From assembly GCA_019359495.1 (NCBI GenBank), contig JAHHHF010000005.1, positions 1 through 38,756 of the forward strand: a DNA stretch of 38,756 nt, in the 5' to 3' direction. Source of the stretch: Goleter apudmare HA4340-LM2 (GTDB lineage Bacteria; Cyanobacteriota; Cyanobacteriia; Cyanobacteriales; Nostocaceae). The notes beneath the pieces are model-generated. The model was not told the origin of the DNA. It ran no database searches and worked only from the letters and a program-made list of their open reading frames with translations. Every line of letters begins with the position of its first letter. The first letter of the stretch is position 1. A program made the translations under genes and the position numbers. Positions 9,324 to 18,268 of the stretch are shown one piece after another.

Positions 9324-10955
9324 TTATGTAGTTGGTCTTTCAGGAGGATCGGGTGGTTTCTCTGGTGGTTTCTCTGGTGGTTTCTCTGGTGGTTTTTCGG
9401 GCGGTTTCTCTGGTGGTTTTTCGGGCGGTTTCTCTGGTGGTTTCTCTGGTGGTTTTTCGGGCGGTTTTTCTGGTGGTTTTTCGGGCGGTTTTTCTGGTGG
9501 TTTTTCTGGTGGTTTCTCTGGTGGTTTCTCTGGTGGTTTTTCGGGCGGTTTTTCTGGTGGTTTCTCTGGTGGTTTTTCTGGTGGTTTTTCGGGTGGTTTC
9601 TCTGGTGGTTTTTCGGGCGGTTTTTCTGGTGGTTTCTCTGGTGGTTTCTCTGGTGGTTTCTCTGGTGGTTTTTCGGGCGGTTTTTCGGGTGGTTTTTCGG
9701 GCGGTTTTTCTGGTGGTTTCTCTGGTGGTTTTTCTGGTGGTTTCTCTGGTGGTTTCTCTGGTGGTTTTTCGGGCGGTTTTTCTGGTGGTTTCTCTGGTGG
9801 TTTTTCTGGTGGTTTCTCTGGTGGTTTTTCGGGCGGTTTTTCGGGCGGTTTTTCGGGCGGTTTTTCGGGCGGTTTTTCGGGTGGTTTTTCTGGTGGCTGT
9901 TCGGGCGGCTGTTCGGGTGGTTTCTCTGGTGGTTTCTCTGGTGGTTTCTCTGGTGGCTTTTCTGGTGGCTGTTCGGGCGGCTGTTCGGGTGGTTTCTCTG
10001 GTGGCTGTTCGGGTGGTTTTTCTGGTGGTTTTTCTGCTGATGAATCTGGGTTATTAATTGGTGTCAAGGTTTCATCAACAGGTTCTTGATCAGTATTTGA
10101 CAAGACTTGCCCTGTTTCCACCAAGGAGTCCACTGAAGGATTTTCCTTATTAGTATTCGATGAGAGACTATCGTTCGTGGGCGATTTTGAGGGAGTGCTG
10201 AGCTGTAAAAAAGATGGGTTATCCATTACCCCTTTGCCACTTATCGGTGACTGTGCAGCTACAGCTGTCGAGGTTTCAGCTTGAACGCTAGCGATCGCAG
10301 GATCTGGGGAAGGTTTAAGACCTTGCCTAGTTAAATCAAGTCCCTGAACCAAATCGCTGGTTTCATAAAAATTTCTCAAGTCAAAATCATATAAGCCCTG
10401 AAATTTATTTTTAACAATAACTACTAGCTGACCTGCTTCTAGCAACTGACGTTCAGAAGCTTGTTGGTTAGACACTTCAATACCACTATTTGTCAATGCG
10501 CCTAAAACTGTAGTGTCTGTTGTTTTGTCATAGCGCACAAATAATGCTGAACCACGAATTGCTGCTGCTGCATTCGGTGTTTGGATACGTGTTTGCCCTC
10601 TTCCAGGTGGAATCAGCAACAGTACAGTTCCATTCGATAGTTGAAAGTTACGAGTTTTTGGCAAAAATTGAAATAATGCCTGTTCTCCAACCCTTGCTAA
10701 AGAACCATCATTGAAACGCAACTCTGCAAGAGAGGCTCGACCTGTAGATAAGCCGTCCCCAGGAATTATCGCATCTAATTTACGTGCCGGTCGCCTCTGT
10801 GGGCTACTTCTGAGAATTAGTTGCACTAGATTACGCAAGTTCTGAATCTCAGCTCGCGTCAGAGGAGTGTTTGCACTAGCCATATTTGGCGAAGGCAATA
10901 CCATAACTCCCCATAAACCAATCACCAAAAGCGATAAAAATTTATGACGAAACAT
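9324..10955 (-). CDS. FecR-domain secreted protein with long PPE[K/Q] repeat tail
   Basis: This 543-residue protein has an N-terminal signal peptide (residues 1-28, ending near NMASAN), a FecR-like domain (about 40-205) and a spacer rich in Ser/Asn/Pro. The last ~225 residues are almost only the tetrapeptides PPEK and PPEQ, about 56 units, ending PPDPPERPTT. The FecR core is recognisable from GDGLSTGRASLAELRFNDGS, the LSNGTVLLLIPPGRG turn and TPNAAAAIRGSALFVRY. In FecR itself this fold is periplasmic and senses ferric-citrate receptor status; cyanobacterial secreted FecR proteins have no known role. The repeat tail should form an extended polyproline-type rod carrying alternating charges, able to span periplasm or wall. 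It is divergent from an outer-membrane barrel gene, which suggests a shared envelope role. Function is unknown. Confidence 0.88.
   Translation of the reverse strand: MFRHKFLSLLVIGLWGVMVLPSPNMASANTPLTRAEIQNLRNLVQLILRSSPQRRPARKLDAIIPGDGLSTGRASLAELRFNDGSLARVGEQALFQFLPKTRNFQLSNGTVLLLIPPGRGQTRIQTPNAAAAIRGSALFVRYDKTTDTTVLGALTNSGIEVSNQQASERQLLEAGQLVVIVKNKFQGLYDFDLRNFYETSDLVQGLDLTRQGLKPSPDPAIASVQAETSTAVAAQSPISGKGVMDNPSFLQLSTPSKSPTNDSLSSNTNKENPSVDSLVETGQVLSNTDQEPVDETLTPINNPDSSAEKPPEKPPEQPPEKPPEQPPEQPPEKPPEKPPEKPPEKPPEQPPEQPPEKPPEKPPEKPPEKPPEKPPEKPPEKPPEKPPEKPPEKPPEKPPEKPPEKPPEKPPEKPPEKPPEKPPEKPPEKPPEKPPEKPPEKPPEKPPEKPPEKPPEKPPEKPPEKPPEKPPEKPPEKPPEKPPEKPPEKPPEKPPEKPPEKPPEKPPEKPPEKPPEKPPEKPPEKPPEKPPEKPPDPPERPTT
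9345..10030. repeat. 12-bp minisatellite encoding PPE[K/Q]
   Basis: About 56 tandem copies of a 12-bp unit fill this stretch. On the plus strand the variants are GGTGGTTTCTCT, GGTGGTTTTTCG, GGCGGTTTTTCT, GGTGGCTGTTCG and similar. Changes are nearly all at third codon positions or are the AAA/CAG (Lys/Gln) switch, so the protein repeat is kept while the DNA varies. The array produces long false open frames on the opposite strand. Confidence 0.97.
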
Positions 10956-11360
10956 AATTCTAGAAACTCGGAGACTTTAACTGATCACAAACCAGTTGAA
11001 AGTAGATGCTCACCCAATACAAAGTTATTTTTTATACTTAAAACAATTAGCTAATTGACTTAAAGATTTAACTTATGTCAATGTAACTTAAGTACTATAA
11101 GCCCTGCACACTATTATACCCGTTCAACTAAACAATAAATTTACAGGATCAAGTATCATACGTACCAATAATAAAGATAAATATATGTAACTTTTTGGAT
11201 AAATAAGTCTGAACATCAATAAATATGATTAACGATTACTTGTTATCAAGCTTAGTGAAAGCATCAGGGATAAGTTGAGCAGAAATTTTAGATTTTTAAT
11301 TGGAACTTCTGACACAGCTTATAAGTCTACGCTTGCCAAACGCGACCAACCTCACTAAAA
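10956..11360. other. Divergent promoter region, FecR-like gene and barrel gene
   Basis: This 405-bp AT-rich spacer separates two divergent genes and must contain both promoters. I see no RNA gene, no strong palindrome and no clear ribosome-binding site at either end. Confidence 0.5.
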
Positions 11361-12692
11361 ATGCAATCCAAACGCTGGAAAAGTTTGTTGTTTGCGATTT
11401 TGTTAGCTCCTAATGGTGTCAGCTTATTCGGCATCAGGGTAGATCAAGTATGGGCTGTAAATTCGTATACATTCGAGCATCGAAAATCAAGTAATACTTT
11501 ATACTTGTCTTCTTCACTGCTCTTCAGAGACTACTGTGAAGACAATGTTTGCAAGAAGCCAAGTAAGTTGAGTCCGTTACTGTCACAGGTACAGCCAGAG
11601 TCTGAATCCAATCCTACTCCTTTAGTACCGCTAGAGCCTCAACCTAACCCCACAGTCACAGGCACTTCAGAAAATGCTCAGAGGCAGAGTAACCCGCCAC
11701 CGCTAGAAGGACAACCTAGTAATTTTCCCCGACCTTCTTCTGAACCGATAGAACGACTGTTAGAAACACCGCAAACAGATTACTCTCAGAGGCTAGAAAA
11801 GCTCAGGTTGCTGCTGCAAAAAAAAACAATGCTACTGCCTGAATCTAGTAGTAATAGTGAGCTTGAACTAGGTTTGCGGGTGCGGCAAAGATCATTGCCA
11901 GAACAACCACTAGAAAAAATACCACCTCCACCCACAGAACAACCTGGAGATAAGTTTAAACCCATAGGCTACTTACAAGGACGTATTGGCTACTTCTACA
12001 CAGATAATATTTTTTCCTCAAATGTTGATCGTATAAAAGATAGTTTGATATTTTATGGTTTGACACTAGCCTCCACATACCTACCATTAGGGCCTAAAAC
12101 TTATATAAATGGGTCAATTGATGGTTACCAAATTCGTTACTTCGATCAATCAATATATGATTACAATCAATTGAGATTGAATCTTAGTCTTTACCAGCAG
12201 CTATCACAGCGAATGTATGGGGAAGTAGCTTTTAGTAATCAACAGTTGTTCTACGTCAAGAACGGAGATTTTTATGCAGCTGGCGATCGCTTTTTAAACG
12301 AAAATTCCCTGCGGTTATCTTTAGGACGGCGAGACCCTCTAAGTTCAAAACTAATGTTAGATAGCTTCTATGAATTCAGCATCAACTTTGCTGATCCAGA
12401 AAATCGTAATCGGATAATTAATTCTGTCTGGCTGTCTTTAAGCTATCAATTGCAAGATCCACTCCAGATTGGTATCAATTATCAGTTTAATTTATCAAAT
12501 TTTACACAACGCCCAGATGCACGAGCAGACACATTTCATAGGTTATTCGGGCAGTTAAATTACCGAATGTCTAACTACAGTAATATTAATTTACAGAGTG
12601 GGGTTTCTTTTGGTGGCTCTACTGTCCCCACTATTAATTTTGATAGTTGGTTTTTCAGTCTTAATTACAGTTTGGATTTAGGGCAATTTTGA
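11361..12692 (+). CDS. Predicted outer-membrane beta-barrel protein
   Basis: This 443-residue protein has a signal-like N-terminus (KRWKSLLFAILLAPNGVSLFG, residues 5-25). A disordered Pro/Ser/Gln-rich region of about 150 residues follows (SNPTPLVPLEPQPNPT, NPPPLEG, IPPPPTEQPG). From about residue 205 to the end there are alternating amphipathic strands rich in Tyr, Phe and Asn (YLQGRIGYFYTDNIF, LRLNLSLYQQLSQRMYGEVAF, WLSLSYQLQDPLQIGINYQF). It ends in FSLNYSLDLGQF, with a terminal Phe as in proteins folded by the BAM complex. I infer a barrel of roughly 12-16 strands in the outer membrane. No named family is recognised. The proline-rich periplasmic part and the divergent proline-rich FecR protein invite the idea that the two meet in the envelope. 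Confidence 0.8.
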   Translation: MQSKRWKSLLFAILLAPNGVSLFGIRVDQVWAVNSYTFEHRKSSNTLYLSSSLLFRDYCEDNVCKKPSKLSPLLSQVQPESESNPTPLVPLEPQPNPTVTGTSENAQRQSNPPPLEGQPSNFPRPSSEPIERLLETPQTDYSQRLEKLRLLLQKKTMLLPESSSNSELELGLRVRQRSLPEQPLEKIPPPPTEQPGDKFKPIGYLQGRIGYFYTDNIFSSNVDRIKDSLIFYGLTLASTYLPLGPKTYINGSIDGYQIRYFDQSIYDYNQLRLNLSLYQQLSQRMYGEVAFSNQQLFYVKNGDFYAAGDRFLNENSLRLSLGRRDPLSSKLMLDSFYEFSINFADPENRNRIINSVWLSLSYQLQDPLQIGINYQFNLSNFTQRPDARADTFHRLFGQLNYRMSNYSNINLQSGVSFGGSTVPTINFDSWFFSLNYSLDLGQF

Positions 12693-12749
12693 GGTTGGTT
12701 ATTTGTTATTCGCCAATTATCAATATTTGTTCTCCTTCATGGCTTATTA

Positions 12750-13568
12750 TCAATAACTAATCCAATCACTCCAGCTACCAGGGTAAAGTTTACCTTGATG
12801 GATGCCAGCTACTTCTAAAGAAAGTAAGTTCACACAGGCAGTTACACCAGAACCGCAATAAACGAAAATTTCTTCGGCTTGTTCTAGCTTTTCCCAGCGA
12901 CAGCGTTGTTCTGCTGGAGGAAGTAGATAACCTGAAGAATCTGTGACTTCCTGCCAAGGGTAGTTAACAGCGCCGGGAATATGGCCAGCAATTTTATCAA
13001 TTGGTTCTCTCTCACCTCGATAGCGATCGCTCTCTCTGGAATCTACCAAAACTACCTGCGGCAAATCTTTACGATTTTTAACATCTGTAATATCTACTGC
13101 CAATTCTGCTTGTATTTGAGGGATAAAGGTAGCCTGTCGGGGTTGCGTAATCATCTCTGTGATGGGATAACCTGCTTTTTGCCAACTCGCAAAGCCTCCA
13201 TCTAATACCGCCACTTGCTCATGTCCTAAATAGCGCAATAGCCACCACAAACGAGATGCAAAGGCCAAGCGAGAATCATCATAAGCTACAACTAATGTTT
13301 TTTGGTAGTTCACCCCAATTTCTGATAGCTTGTAAGCTAAATCAGTAGGATTAGGTAAAGGATGCCTTCCGCCATGTTCTCTCACGGAACTGGATAAATC
13401 CTCATTCAAATCCAGGTAGTAGGAACCTTCTATATGACTCGCTTGGTACTGCTGTTTTCCTAGTTGTGGATCAGCAAGAGAAAAGCGACAATCCACAATC
13501 ACAACTTGCGGATCGTTAAGGTGTTCCAATAACCATGTTTGTGAAACAATCCACTTATTTTCAGTCAT
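12750..13568 (-). CDS. Sulfurtransferase, 3-mercaptopyruvate type (tandem rhodanese)
   Basis: The 272-residue protein has two rhodanese domains (about 5-130 and 150-270). The first is inactive-type and keeps VVIVDCRFSLADP and HIEGSYYLDLNEDLS. The second holds the active-site cysteine C238 in the loop CGSGVTA, which is the pattern of 3-mercaptopyruvate sulfurtransferases; thiosulfate-specific rhodaneses usually have CRKGVT. Substrate preference from this loop is an inference. It moves sulfur from mercaptopyruvate to thiol acceptors or cyanide in the cytoplasm. The gene is convergent with the barrel gene (57-bp gap) and divergent from the MnmD-like gene (80-bp gap). Thiouridine chemistry also depends on sulfur transfer, so the divergent pairing may be functional. 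Confidence 0.9.
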   Translation of the reverse strand: MTENKWIVSQTWLLEHLNDPQVVIVDCRFSLADPQLGKQQYQASHIEGSYYLDLNEDLSSSVREHGGRHPLPNPTDLAYKLSEIGVNYQKTLVVAYDDSRLAFASRLWWLLRYLGHEQVAVLDGGFASWQKAGYPITEMITQPRQATFIPQIQAELAVDITDVKNRKDLPQVVLVDSRESDRYRGEREPIDKIAGHIPGAVNYPWQEVTDSSGYLLPPAEQRCRWEKLEQAEEIFVYCGSGVTACVNLLSLEVAGIHQGKLYPGSWSDWISY

Positions 13569-13621
13569 AAAATTTAGGGATATGGGACGTTGTTAGAAAG
13601 TAATTGTTATCTACTGCCTAT

Positions 13622-13662
13622 TAACAAATAACAAATGAAAAATGACAAATGACAAATGACAA
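13622..13662. repeat. Heptamer tandem repeat overlapping a start codon
   Basis: ACAAATA/ACAAATG-type 7-bp units run in tandem (ATG at 13635, 13642, 13649, 13656) and cover the start of the MnmD-like gene. Only the ATG at 13649 opens the long frame. Those at 13642 and 13656 reach a stop within a few codons. Confidence 0.85.
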
Positions 13663-14539
13663 ATTTCTACCACAACTAACGGCAGATGGTTCTTTTACTT
13701 TTAACTCCAAAGAGTTTGGGGAATCATTTCATAGCCATTATGGAGCGAAGCAGGAAAGTTTTCTCAAGTTTGTAGCTCCTACTCAATTAGCTAGTCGTGC
13801 CCACAAACCAGTTTTGCGGCTGTTAGATGTTTGTTATGGTCTAGGATACAATACAGCAGCTGCTTTACAAACTATTTGGGCAGTAAATCCCAATTGTGAT
13901 GTTGAAGTCATCGGTTTAGAGATGAATCCATCTGTGGCGCAAGCGGCGATCGCTCATCACTTATTCGATAATTGGGATTATCAATATACCGAAATTTTGG
14001 CTCAACTAGCTTTTGAGCATCAGGTGTTACGAAATCACCTGGAAGCGAGGTTATTAATTGGTGATGCTAGAAGTTCGATTAAGCAAGTACAGCAATTAGG
14101 TTTCCAGGCGGATGCAATTTTTCTTGATCCCTTTTCGCCGCCTCAATGTCCCCAGTTATGGACTATTGAATTTATCCAACAAATTTCTTTGTGTTTACAC
14201 TCAGATGGGATTCTTGCTACATATTCCTGTGCTGCGGCTGTACGCACAGCATTATTAACAGCAGGGTTACAAATAGGTTCTACTCCACCGGTGGGAAGAC
14301 GAACACCTGGTACTGTAGCAACCCATTGCAGAGGGGGAGACAATGCTATGGCACGATTTTCTCCCTCTCTCGCGCTCTCTCAGGCAGAAACAGAACATTT
14401 GCTAACGCGTGCGGCTATTCCTTACCGTGATCCAAACTTGAACGATCCTACCAATGTCATAGTGATGCGACGACAACAAGAACAACAAGCTTGTTTACTA
14501 GAACCCACTTCTCGTTGGCGGAAACGTTGGTTAACGTGA
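13649..14539 (+). CDS. mnmD: MnmD-like SAM-dependent tRNA methyltransferase
   Basis: The 296-residue protein matches the methyltransferase (MnmD) half of MnmC, which finishes the 5-methylaminomethyl group at wobble uridine 34 of certain tRNAs using S-adenosylmethionine. Motif I is LLDVCYGLGYNT (about residues 55-66), followed by EVIGLEMNP (acidic ribose contact). The family hallmark FLDPFSPPQCPQLW (LDPF-P-NP-LW) is at about 155-168, then ILATYSCAAAVRTALLTAGL and VGRRTPGTVA. The oxidase half of bifunctional MnmC is absent, as in stand-alone MnmD proteins. The start codon lies in a heptamer repeat. Only the ATG at 13649 reads through, so the start is secure by frame though no ribosome-binding site is evident. 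Confidence 0.85.
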   Translation: MTNDKFLPQLTADGSFTFNSKEFGESFHSHYGAKQESFLKFVAPTQLASRAHKPVLRLLDVCYGLGYNTAAALQTIWAVNPNCDVEVIGLEMNPSVAQAAIAHHLFDNWDYQYTEILAQLAFEHQVLRNHLEARLLIGDARSSIKQVQQLGFQADAIFLDPFSPPQCPQLWTIEFIQQISLCLHSDGILATYSCAAAVRTALLTAGLQIGSTPPVGRRTPGTVATHCRGGDNAMARFSPSLALSQAETEHLLTRAAIPYRDPNLNDPTNVIVMRRQQEQQACLLEPTSRWRKRWLT

Positions 14540-15250
14540 GTTCGACAATTAGCCTGGAAATAAATTTCCGGCTAACAGCTAGAACAGGACTACAGCTAGC
14601 TATGTTTATAATGCCAGATTAGCTATCCAGAATTTTGGACAAAATTTTCATTTTTCCTCTAGGAATATCAGCAATTTTGGGGTTTTAAATCACTGGTTCA
14701 GTGTGAACCTTTATCAATGCAAAAAATTTATCGAACAGAATTCAGAAATCAGGAGCGTCTCCGGCTCCGCTCCTGACTCCTGTTTATGAAAACTCTATTC
14801 CTTTATGGGTAGAGTTTTCTGAATTCAGAATTCTGTATTCTGACTCCTTTTTTATTAATCTCGATTGAGACTTACTATAAATATTAATCTGTGAGAATAT
14901 CTGAGCAGCAAAATTGTAGTTAAAACTTTAAACTCAATCAATCTAGATACACTATGAACTTAGTGGGCGCTACATACTTTAGCCTCGCTCAATCCATAAA
15001 TATCCGTGAAAAGGCTGATTTAACATTTGCAGGAAATAATCATACTAGAATAATGCTCAAATACATCTGCCAGCCAGGTTAGTAATTTACTCATAATGGC
15101 GTCAACAAGCACAATTTGTAATTTACAAAAAATCAGACTTAATATAGTAGATAAAGCTTGTGGAAATGCCGCTTAAAATGCAGTAAAGTACAAAACTTGC
15201 GCTCAAAACCTGCCATTGTTACTTTTTTTAAAACAAATTGGAGTGCCTTT
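14540..15250. other. Intergenic region with nested palindromes
   Basis: This spacer of about 700 bp holds the nested inverted-repeat cluster at 14738-14850 (listed separately). Otherwise it is AT-rich and must carry the promoter of the HD-GYP gene. No RNA gene is recognised. Confidence 0.5.
14738..14850. repeat. Nested inverted repeats, dispersed-repeat type
   Basis: Outer arms GAATTCAGAA (14738-14747) and TTCTGAATTC (14817-14826) enclose two further perfect hairpins: AGGAGCG/CGCTCCT (14751-14757, 14768-14774) and AAAACTCTA/TAGAGTTTT (14789-14797, 14810-14818). A T-run (TCCTTTTTT) follows from about 14844. The EcoRI-like GAATTC...TTCTGACTCC words are typical of multi-copy intergenic repeats in Nostocales. 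The cluster could also end the upstream transcript. Confidence 0.75.
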
Positions 15251-16489
15251 GTGATTAAATGGAAACCCAAGCATACAGGCTCTACCGCAGAAATTGTTGA
15301 TGGGTCTAACCCCCCAAGCAAAATGAAGAATATAGGTTCCAATCATGCCCTAGGTTTGCAAAATATAGAAGGTGATTCATTGGGATTTTCTAAAGAAGAG
15401 ATTATGCTTGAAGACAAACCAGCATTACCTTCTTGGATGGAAGCTCAAAATTTCAATTCTAATGATGATTCATTAGTCTCTAGAAACCCAGAATCCATAG
15501 GTTCTAAAGTAAATGGCTTTGATTCAGATTTACCAAAAGTTTTAGTAGTTGATGACCATGCGGCCAGTCGAATGACTGCTGTTGCTCTCTTGAACATGGA
15601 AGGGTGTGAAGTCATCGAAGCTGACAGTGGTTCAATTGCTGTGGAACTGGTGGCACAAAAACAACCGGATCTAATTTTGTTAGATGTGATGATGCCGGGA
15701 ATGGATGGTTTTGAGGTGTGCCAGATCCTGAAACAAAATGAACTTACTAGGCTGATCCCAGTAATTTTTATTACGGCTTTAAACGACAGGCGATCGCGCA
15801 TTCGGGGCATTGAAGTTGGGGCGGATGATTTTCTTACCAAACCTTTTGACCGCGTGGAACTAGCAGCGCGTGTGAAGTCGCTAGTACAACAGAAGCGGTT
15901 GAACGAAGACCTAGACCATGCCGAACAAGTGCTGTTTTCGGTTGCTAGGGCGATTGAGAGTCGAGATCCAAATACTGGCGACCATTGCGAACGATTGGTG
16001 AAACTAGGAAAAGCTTTTGGTGAATACCTGAATCTCTCACGTAACCAAATTCGAGATTTGATGTGGGGTGGTTATCTCCACGATATCGGCAAGGTGGGTA
16101 TTCCCGATGCAGTGCTATTGAAAAAAGGCAAGCTCACACCCGAAGATTGGGAAATTATGAGACAGCATGTTTTGATTGGAGAAAATATCTGTCAGCCACT
16201 GCGTAGTATGCGGGGTGTTATTCCCATTATTCGTCATCATCATGAACGCTGGGATGGTTCAGGCTATCCAGATGGGTTGAAAGGGGATGATATTCCTTAC
16301 CTAGCACAGGTATTTCAAATCATTGATATTTATGACGCCTTGACCAGCGAACGCCCTTACAAAAGGGCTTTTAGTACAGAAGAGGCACTGGGTGTGATGA
16401 TGGAAGAAACAAATTTAGGTTGGCGCAATCGCCAATTAATACAGCAGTTTAAAGAGTTTATTCACTCTCGTCAAAATCAGCAGTTGTAG
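15251..16489 (+). CDS. Response regulator with HD-GYP phosphodiesterase domain
   Basis: The receiver domain begins about 96 residues in (KVLVVDDHAASR) and has its phospho-acceptor Asp in ILLDVMMPGMDG and lysine in LTKPFD. It is followed by an HD-GYP domain with intact HD (YLHDIGKVG), HHHERWDGSGYP (the GYP motif) and IIDIYDALTSERPYK. HD-GYP enzymes hydrolyse cyclic di-GMP, and here phosphorylation would control this. I chose the GTG at 15251 because GGAG sits 7 nt upstream. An in-frame TTG at 15158 would give 443 residues with a Cys/Lys-rich extension that looks non-coding, and ATG at 15323 is a third option. The ~90-residue Ser/Asn-rich N-terminal part is probably disordered. The partner kinase is not adjacent. 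The GAF kinase-like protein at 20.6 kb and cyaC at 0.7 kb are the nearest signalling genes. Confidence 0.92.
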   Translation: MIKWKPKHTGSTAEIVDGSNPPSKMKNIGSNHALGLQNIEGDSLGFSKEEIMLEDKPALPSWMEAQNFNSNDDSLVSRNPESIGSKVNGFDSDLPKVLVVDDHAASRMTAVALLNMEGCEVIEADSGSIAVELVAQKQPDLILLDVMMPGMDGFEVCQILKQNELTRLIPVIFITALNDRRSRIRGIEVGADDFLTKPFDRVELAARVKSLVQQKRLNEDLDHAEQVLFSVARAIESRDPNTGDHCERLVKLGKAFGEYLNLSRNQIRDLMWGGYLHDIGKVGIPDAVLLKKGKLTPEDWEIMRQHVLIGENICQPLRSMRGVIPIIRHHHERWDGSGYPDGLKGDDIPYLAQVFQIIDIYDALTSERPYKRAFSTEEALGVMMEETNLGWRNRQLIQQFKEFIHSRQNQQL

Positions 16490-16737
16490 ATAATCAAGGT
16501 CATATCTGCTGGAGCAAATAACTTTATTGGTAATGGGAGATGGAGTATGGAAAATGAAAAAAATTTTTGGTAACGCTCAATCCGCAGTCCCCAATCATCA
16601 GTCAAAAAAAAATATAAAGTAATTAACCTGACTTGTTACAACATTTCAGTCTGTGGTGATTAGCTGGTATTATTTGAGCCTGAATCTCAAAATACCCAGC
16701 GCAACAGCGCGATTCTATTGATAGCTAATAGCGGATT

Positions 16738-18108
16738 ATGGTAGTTGTAGCAATTCTGGCGGCGGGACGCGGCACACGGATGAAATCAAGCCTACCCAAG
16801 GTTTTACATTCTTTAGGCGGGCGATCGCTAGTAGAAAGAGTTATCAAAAGCGTAGAACCACTTTCACCTTCACGACAGTTATTGATTGTCGGGTATCAGG
16901 CCGAAGCAGTCAAAGCAGCTATACAAACAATTTCTAGTTTGGAGTTTGTCGAACAGACTGTGCAACTGGGTACGGGTCATGCCATTCAACAATTACTTCC
17001 CCACCTGACAGGCTACACTGGGGATTTATTGGTGCTGAATGGTGATTTACCACTGATACGTACTGACACTCTCCAAAAGCTGTTACAAACCCACCAAGAA
17101 AATCAGAACGCCGCCACCATCTTGACGGCAAATCTGCCAGACCCTAAAGGTTACGGACGTGTTTTTTGTAACAGTGAAAATATTGTGCAACAAATAGTCG
17201 AGGACAAGGATTGCACCACTGCTCAAAGGCAAAATCGCCGGATTAATGCTGGAGTTTACTGCTTTCGGTGGCATAATTTGGCAGAGGTTTTACCTCACCT
17301 AGAAGCTAATAATGCCCAAAAAGAATATTACCTCACCGATGCCGTCACTCAAGTCGGAAAAGTGATGGCCGTGGATGTGGAAGATTACCAGGAAATTGTT
17401 GGAATTAACGATCGCCTCCAACTAGCAACAGCATACGAAATTTTACAAACCAGAATCAAGGAAAAATGGATGGTGGCTGGTGTCACTCTGGTGGACCCCA
17501 ACAGCATTACCATCGATGATACTGTAGAACTCCAGTCAGATGTGATTATTGAACCCCAAACTCACCTGCGCGGCAATAGCATAATTCAGACGGGAAGTCG
17601 CATCGGACCTGGAAGTTTAATTGAAAATAGCCAACTAGGTGAAAATGTCACTGTTCTCTACTCTGTGGTAATTAACAGCACCGTGCAAGCCAGAACTCAA
17701 ATCGGCCCCTACACTAACTTACGTGGTCAAGTACAAGTAGGTGCTGGTTGTCGCCTGGGTAATTTTGTGGAACTAAAAAATACTCAGATAGGCGATCGCA
17801 CGAATGTAGCCCATCTATCATATTTGGGAGATAGTACTATCGGTAGCCGAGTCAACATTGGCGCAGGTACAATTACTGCTAACTATGATGGCGTGAAGAA
17901 ACACCCTACCAAAATTGGCGATCGTACTGGTACTGGCTCTAATACTACCTTAGTTGCACCCATAACCTTGGGAAATGATGTCTATGTGGCAGCAGGTTCA
18001 ACTGTTACAGAAGATGTTCCTGATGACAGCTTGGTAATTGCCCGTGAGCGTCAAGTGATCAAACCAGGTTGGGTGTCAAAGAAACGTGCATCTCAAAGCC
18101 AACCTTAA
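16738..18108 (+). CDS. glmU: Bifunctional UDP-GlcNAc pyrophosphorylase / GlcN-1-P acetyltransferase
   Basis: GlmU acetylates glucosamine-1-phosphate and then joins it to UTP, giving UDP-GlcNAc for peptidoglycan and lipopolysaccharide. The 456 residues are full length. The N-terminal nucleotidyltransferase opens [18 protein letters not shown] (nucleotide-binding G-x-G-T-R-M and PK), with VLNGDLPLI metal Asp, the uridine-contact segment and the EYYLTDAV motif. From about residue 255 the chain turns into left-handed beta-helix hexapeptide repeats ([14 protein letters not shown]...). The acetyltransferase His lies in [11 protein letters not shown] and the acetyl-CoA loop in [20 protein letters not shown] start, the only sensible one. 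A long palindrome follows 5 bp after the stop. Confidence 0.97.
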   Translation: MVVVAILAAGRGTRMKSSLPKVLHSLGGRSLVERVIKSVEPLSPSRQLLIVGYQAEAVKAAIQTISSLEFVEQTVQLGTGHAIQQLLPHLTGYTGDLLVLNGDLPLIRTDTLQKLLQTHQENQNAATILTANLPDPKGYGRVFCNSENIVQQIVEDKDCTTAQRQNRRINAGVYCFRWHNLAEVLPHLEANNAQKEYYLTDAVTQVGKVMAVDVEDYQEIVGINDRLQLATAYEILQTRIKEKWMVAGVTLVDPNSITIDDTVELQSDVIIEPQTHLRGNSIIQTGSRIGPGSLIENSQLGENVTVLYSVVINSTVQARTQIGPYTNLRGQVQVGAGCRLGNFVELKNTQIGDRTNVAHLSYLGDSTIGSRVNIGAGTITANYDGVKKHPTKIGDRTGTGSNTTLVAPITLGNDVYVAAGSTVTEDVPDDSLVIARERQVIKPGWVSKKRASQSQP

Positions 18109-18113
18109 AATTT

Positions 18114-18168
18114 TTCGTAGTAAGGACTTTAGTCCTTTATTCTTCAGCACTAAAGTCCTTACTACGAA
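18114..18168. repeat. Perfect 20-bp inverted repeat after glmU
   Basis: Arms TTCGTAGTAAGGACTTTAGT (18114-18133) and their exact reverse complement (18149-18168) enclose a 15-nt loop. The arms themselves contain AAGGACTTTAGTCCTT-type sub-palindromes. This is a common kind of dispersed palindromic element in Nostocales. Lying 5 bp after glmU it may also act as its transcript end, though a T-tract is lacking. Confidence 0.9.
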
Positions 18169-18268
18169 CCTATCAAAACGTTTGTAACAAAGTATTAGGG
18201 ACGTGAGCATTTTATTCCCGCTAAATTGGGATTAAATTAGTAATAAAGCCAAAATTCCCAAATTCAAC

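Noticed and set aside
9321-10057. Two long plus-strand open frames of about 240 codons (FLWWF- and VVSLVVF-rich)
   Set aside because: They are the opposite strand of the 12-bp PPE[K/Q] minisatellite, which has no stops in several frames. The minus-strand frame has a signal peptide and a FecR domain.
15158-15250. TTG start for the HD-GYP regulator
   Set aside because: The added residues look like translated spacer, and the GTG at 15251 has GGAG at good spacing; kept only as an alternative.
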